The position numbers and the translations under genes are program-made. The notes under the pieces were generated by a model that saw nothing but the letters and a program-made list of their open reading frames with translations, did not search any database and was not told where the DNA came from. Below, piece after piece: positions 60,702-64,000 of a DNA stretch of 64,000 nucleotides. Source of the DNA: Acidobacteriota bacterium. GTDB lineage: Bacteria; Acidobacteriota; Blastocatellia; Pyrinomonadales; Pyrinomonadaceae. The stretch's first letter is position 1, and every line of letters begins with the position of its first letter. The stretch covers positions 1 to 64,000 of the forward strand of contig QHXI01000116.1 in the NCBI GenBank assembly GCA_003222895.1. The letters are read 5' to 3'.

Positions 60702-61247
60702 CTAGGTCATATTCGGATCTTTCACCACGGCGATATAGGGCAGATTGCGATAGCGCTCGGCGAAATCCAAACCGTATCCAACAACAAACTTATCCGGAAT
60801 CTTGAAGCCGAGATAATCGATCGGCACGTCCTTTTCGCGTCGTTCATGTTTGTCGAGCAGCGCCGCCAGCTTTACGCTCGCCGCACCGCGCGACTTCAAA
60901 TTCGCCAACAAATAGGAGAGCGTCAGTCCCGTGTCGACGATGTCTTCGACGACCAGGATGTGACGACCTTCGATCGCGACATCGAGATCTTTCAGGATGC
61001 GAACTTCGCCGGACGTGCGCATCTCAGCGCCGTAACTCGAGATGGCCATGAATTCGACGCCGAGCTGAATATCGGCAGCGCGCATCAAGTCGCTGAGAAA
61101 AGTGCAGGCGCCTTTCAGGACGCCAATCATAAGCGGATTCTTGCCGGCGTAATCGCGGGCAATGTCAGCTCCCAATTCGGCGATGCGTTTCTGAATCTCT
61201 TCAGCGCTGATTGAGACTTCAAGATTCGGATTCGTGAATTCAGACAT
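60702..61247 (-). CDS. hpt: Hypoxanthine phosphoribosyltransferase
   Basis: PLMIGVLKGACTFLSDLMRA, ILVVEDIVDTGLTLSYLL; start set to MSEFTNPN. Confidence 0.94.
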   Translation of the reverse strand: MSEFTNPNLEVSISAEEIQKRIAELGADIARDYAGKNPLMIGVLKGACTFLSDLMRAADIQLGVEFMAISSYGAEMRTSGEVRILKDLDVAIEGRHILVVEDIVDTGLTLSYLLANLKSRGAASVKLAALLDKHERREKDVPIDYLGFKIPDKFVVGYGLDFAERYRNLPYIAVVKDPNMT

Positions 61248-61412
61248 GATTCTTGCTTCTGATGTTGCCACGATTTTTGTTCCCTTCAAAACTAGTTAGT
61301 TTGGCTACTGCCCATTGCGCCCTCGTCAATGCTGCGAGATACTATTCAAGCTCTCCACTTTAGGTCAATCACAACCGATCGTTAGCTTGTTATATTTTCG
61401 ATCCTTAGGATC

Positions 61413-62315
61413 ATGAAACTGAACGATTCTGTGCGAATGAAACTCAAAACACTTCCGGCCCGATTGGTTTTGCTGGTTGCGGTGTTGTTCCTCGCGGCGA
61501 CAACCGCGCTGACGCAGCCCGCGGCCAAACCGCAAACTACTCCGGCCCAAGGCGCGGACGTTCATGCGCGCGTAACCGAAACGCTGATCGATTCTTCGAT
61601 ACCCGATGATCCAAGCGTCGACAAAATGCTCGCTATCTACGCGCCGAAAGTCCGCGAACTCGATAATGTGATCGGAAAATTGACCGGCGGCGAGTTGCGC
61701 AAGGGCGGCATCGGCGCGGGTTCGCTCGGCAACTTTGTTACCGACGGAATCCTTGCCGAAGCGAGAGCGAAGGCCGGCAACTCGATCGTGCTCGCTGTCA
61801 CCAATGCCGGCGGTCTCCGCAAAAGCGCGATCCCTGAAGGTGATCTGCGACAGCGCGATATTTTTGAATTACTGCCGTTTGAAAACACACTGGTCGAGTT
61901 CGATTTAACGGGCACGCAGGTGATGACTTTGTTGAAGCAAGTCGTCTCGCATCGCGATGCCCAATCGGGCGCTCGCATCAAGTACGTGAACGCGGACAAT
62001 AAGCCGCAACTTGCCCACGCGCGTTTGTTGATTGACGGGCACGAGACTGAGGTTGATCCGGCCGCGACTTACAAAGTCGTGTGCATCGACTATCTCTGGA
62101 AGCGCACCTCGAACGTTCCGTCTGAGACGGAAGGGAATTACTCGGTTTTGGGACAGGCCAAAAAAATCGAGCCGTTGGGCCTCACGATCCGCGACGCGGT
62201 CATTCATTACGTGAAAACTGAAACCGCAGCGGGCCGCAATATCAAAATGAAACTTGATGGAAGATTTTCTCTGGATAGAACCGCCAGTCCGAATCCGGAA
62301 GAGACGCGCCGATGA
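61413..62315 (+). CDS. Stand-alone 5'-nucleotidase C-terminal domain protein, Sec-type signal
   Basis: GAGSLGNFVTDGILAEARAKAGNSIVLAVTNAGGLRKSAIPEGDLRQRDIFELLPFENTLV; no metallophosphoesterase domain. Confidence 0.88.
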   Translation: MKLNDSVRMKLKTLPARLVLLVAVLFLAATTALTQPAAKPQTTPAQGADVHARVTETLIDSSIPDDPSVDKMLAIYAPKVRELDNVIGKLTGGELRKGGIGAGSLGNFVTDGILAEARAKAGNSIVLAVTNAGGLRKSAIPEGDLRQRDIFELLPFENTLVEFDLTGTQVMTLLKQVVSHRDAQSGARIKYVNADNKPQLAHARLLIDGHETEVDPAATYKVVCIDYLWKRTSNVPSETEGNYSVLGQAKKIEPLGLTIRDAVIHYVKTETAAGRNIKMKLDGRFSLDRTASPNPEETRR

Positions 62316-63289
62316 TAAATCGACGACGTTTCCTCAGGACTTCACTGGTTGGTGGCGCGGCGCTCGCAGTGCCCGGCGCTTTGTCTAATTTGATCTCAGC
62401 GCGCGCGTGGTCCGTTCTGGCTCAGCCGCTCCTCGACATCGCTGCCGGTGAAACGCTCATCACGATTCTTCATACCAACGATATGCACTCGCAGATCGAT
62501 CCCATCGACCATAGCGACAAACAATATGGCGGCAAAGGCGGAGTTGCGCGGCGCGCGACACTGGTCCAGCGCGTGCGCAAAGAGAATCCGAACACGCTGC
62601 TGATTGATGCGGGCGATGTCTTTCAAGGGACACCGTACTTCAATTTTTATAAAGGCGAAGTCGAGTACAAGGCGATGTCGCTGATTGGTTATGACGTCGT
62701 CACACTTGGCAATCACGATTTCGATAATGGAGTCGCAGGTCTCGTCTCGGCGATGAAGTTTGCGAACTTTGATTTTGTTTCGACGAATTACGATCTTCGC
62801 GGCACGCCGCTGGAAACTCGCGTGAAGCCCTATGTCGTGCGGACGCTGGGCGGTGTATGCATCGGTCTGTTTGGTTTGGGAATTAGTCCGGATAACCTGA
62901 TCACGCCGGAGAATTTTAGAGGTGTGAAATATCTCGATCCGGTGCAAATGGCTCGCGGGGTGGCGCGTTTGCTGCGCGAGCAGGAAAAGTGCCAGTTGGT
63001 TGTCGGCATGTCGCACCTCGGCTATTATGCGAATCCGAAAAATGGCGAGATTGGTGACAGCCAGGTCGTCGCACAAGTGAATGGGATCGATTTCATCGCC
63101 AGTGGTCACACGCACACGTTCATGGAAAAACCTGTGCTGCAAAAAAATCCAGAGGGCAAAGACACGATCATCTTTCAGGTCGGCAAGAGCGGTATCTACG
63201 TCGGTCGCATCGATTTTAAGTTGAAAGATGGGAAGGTGACGGCGTACGCAGGCAAGTTGTTGGATCTGAGAGACGAGTCGCTGACGTGA
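62312..63289 (+). CDS. Stand-alone metallophosphatase (5'-nucleotidase N-terminal domain) with Tat-like signal
   Basis: NRRRFLRTSLVGGAAL signal; ILHTNDMHSQ, DAGDVFQGTPYFNF, LGNHDFDNG, SGHTHTFME; overlaps preceding gene by ATGA. Confidence 0.9.
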   Translation: MINRRRFLRTSLVGGAALAVPGALSNLISARAWSVLAQPLLDIAAGETLITILHTNDMHSQIDPIDHSDKQYGGKGGVARRATLVQRVRKENPNTLLIDAGDVFQGTPYFNFYKGEVEYKAMSLIGYDVVTLGNHDFDNGVAGLVSAMKFANFDFVSTNYDLRGTPLETRVKPYVVRTLGGVCIGLFGLGISPDNLITPENFRGVKYLDPVQMARGVARLLREQEKCQLVVGMSHLGYYANPKNGEIGDSQVVAQVNGIDFIASGHTHTFMEKPVLQKNPEGKDTIIFQVGKSGIYVGRIDFKLKDGKVTAYAGKLLDLRDESLT

Positions 63290-63309
63290 GTTTTTGGGTG
63301 ATCGTCTTT

Positions 63310-63399
63310 CACCCTCTCCTTTTAGGAGAGGGCCGGGGCGAGGGCGTACGAGCTAACCGCTAAATCCCTCACCCTTACCCTCTCCCACAGGGAGAGGCC
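63310..63399. repeat. Palindromic double-hairpin repeat, family B
   Basis: accctctccttttaggagagggccggggcgaggg ... ccctcacccttaccctctcccacagggagagg. Confidence 0.88.
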
Positions 63400-63416
63400 A
63401 TCAAAGAATTCGCAAA

Positions 63417-64000
63417 ATGGCTGACGAAGCAACCAGAGATCGGGTGCGCGCCTTGGTGCGCGATGTCTTGAGCAAGACTATTCCGGACGAATCTCAGACC
63501 GGCTTATCAATCTCGCCGGCTGCGCCGACATCTGCAATCAAGTCGGCGAATCAAACAGTGACTCGCGACGAATCGGCGAAGCTCGTCATCACCGAAGACG
63601 ATGTGCGAGGCCTCGAGCGCGGCGCCGTACTTCGCATCGCAGAGAATGCCCGGCTCACGCCGCTTGCCGCAGATATCGTCAGCGAGCGCGGCATCGAAAT
63701 TGTGCGGCGGGTTTCGCGCTCAGGATCAAAACAAATGAAGACCGTCGCGGTCGGCGCCGATCACGGCGGCTTTCCCATGAAAGAGGAACTGAAGACTTTT
63801 CTCGGCGAACTCGGGCATCGTGTTCACGACTTCGGCACCAACTCGGAAAGCACGGTTGATTATCCTGATTTTGCTCATGCGGTTGCGCGCGCCGTTGCGG
63901 ATGGAGCGGCCGAGGTTGGCATCGTGATCGATGGCGCGGGCGTTGGATCGGCAATGACGGCGAACAAAGTCCCGGGCGTGCGTGCCGCCGCTTGTTATTC
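63417..64000 (+). CDS. rpiB: Ribose-5-phosphate isomerase B with about 105-aa N-terminal extension, truncated by window end (not in ORF track)
   Basis: ATG 63417; TVAVGADHGGFPMKEELKTFLGELGHRVHDFGTNSESTVDYPDFAHAVARAVADGAAEVGIVIDGAGVGSAMTANKVPGVRAA. Confidence 0.9.
   Translation, partial: MADEATRDRVRALVRDVLSKTIPDESQTGLSISPAAPTSAIKSANQTVTRDESAKLVITEDDVRGLERGAVLRIAENARLTPLAADIVSERGIEIVRRVSRSGSKQMKTVAVGADHGGFPMKEELKTFLGELGHRVHDFGTNSESTVDYPDFAHAVARAVADGAAEVGIVIDGAGVGSAMTANKVPGVRAAACY

Overview
A 64 kb chromosomal window, probably from an acidobacterium (inferred from an Acidobacteria-type VWFA-domain protein and general gene content). Most of it is dense housekeeping sequence: der, tgt, yajC-secD-secF, a tonB/exbB/exbD/exbD cluster, a RelA/SpoT homologue, two M16 peptidases, mscL, kdsD, nudF-folC-accD, an nrnA-rbfA-infB-nusA-rimP block, moaC/moeA, deoB, hpt and a partial rpiB. 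There are three tRNAs: Arg-CCG, Asp-GTC and Val-TAC. I saw no CRISPR array, rRNA, transposase or prophage. The most unusual signal lies outside ordinary gene content. (1) Three classes of palindromic repeat sit in intergenic space and at gene ends: a GTGTCAGAA-headed large inverted repeat (3 loci), a CCCTCTCCC/GGGAGAGGG double hairpin (3 loci), and 'word-repeat' hairpins made of different short tandem words arranged head to head (about 9 loci). One double hairpin is inserted in frame inside tgt, and other copies supply the C-terminal codons of neighbouring genes. (2) A roughly 210-nt 5' leader of five consecutive stem-loops precedes an orphan gene at 40542-41681. (3) At least four otherwise conserved genes (an SDR, exbB, a Ser/Thr kinase, a WD40 protein) have an internal deletion and/or frameshift, which is either real decay or an assembly problem. 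(4) A 5'-nucleotidase is split into two overlapping genes in reversed domain order, next to an HPRT, while a full-length fused paralogue is present elsewhere. All family calls are from reading the translations; no database search was run.
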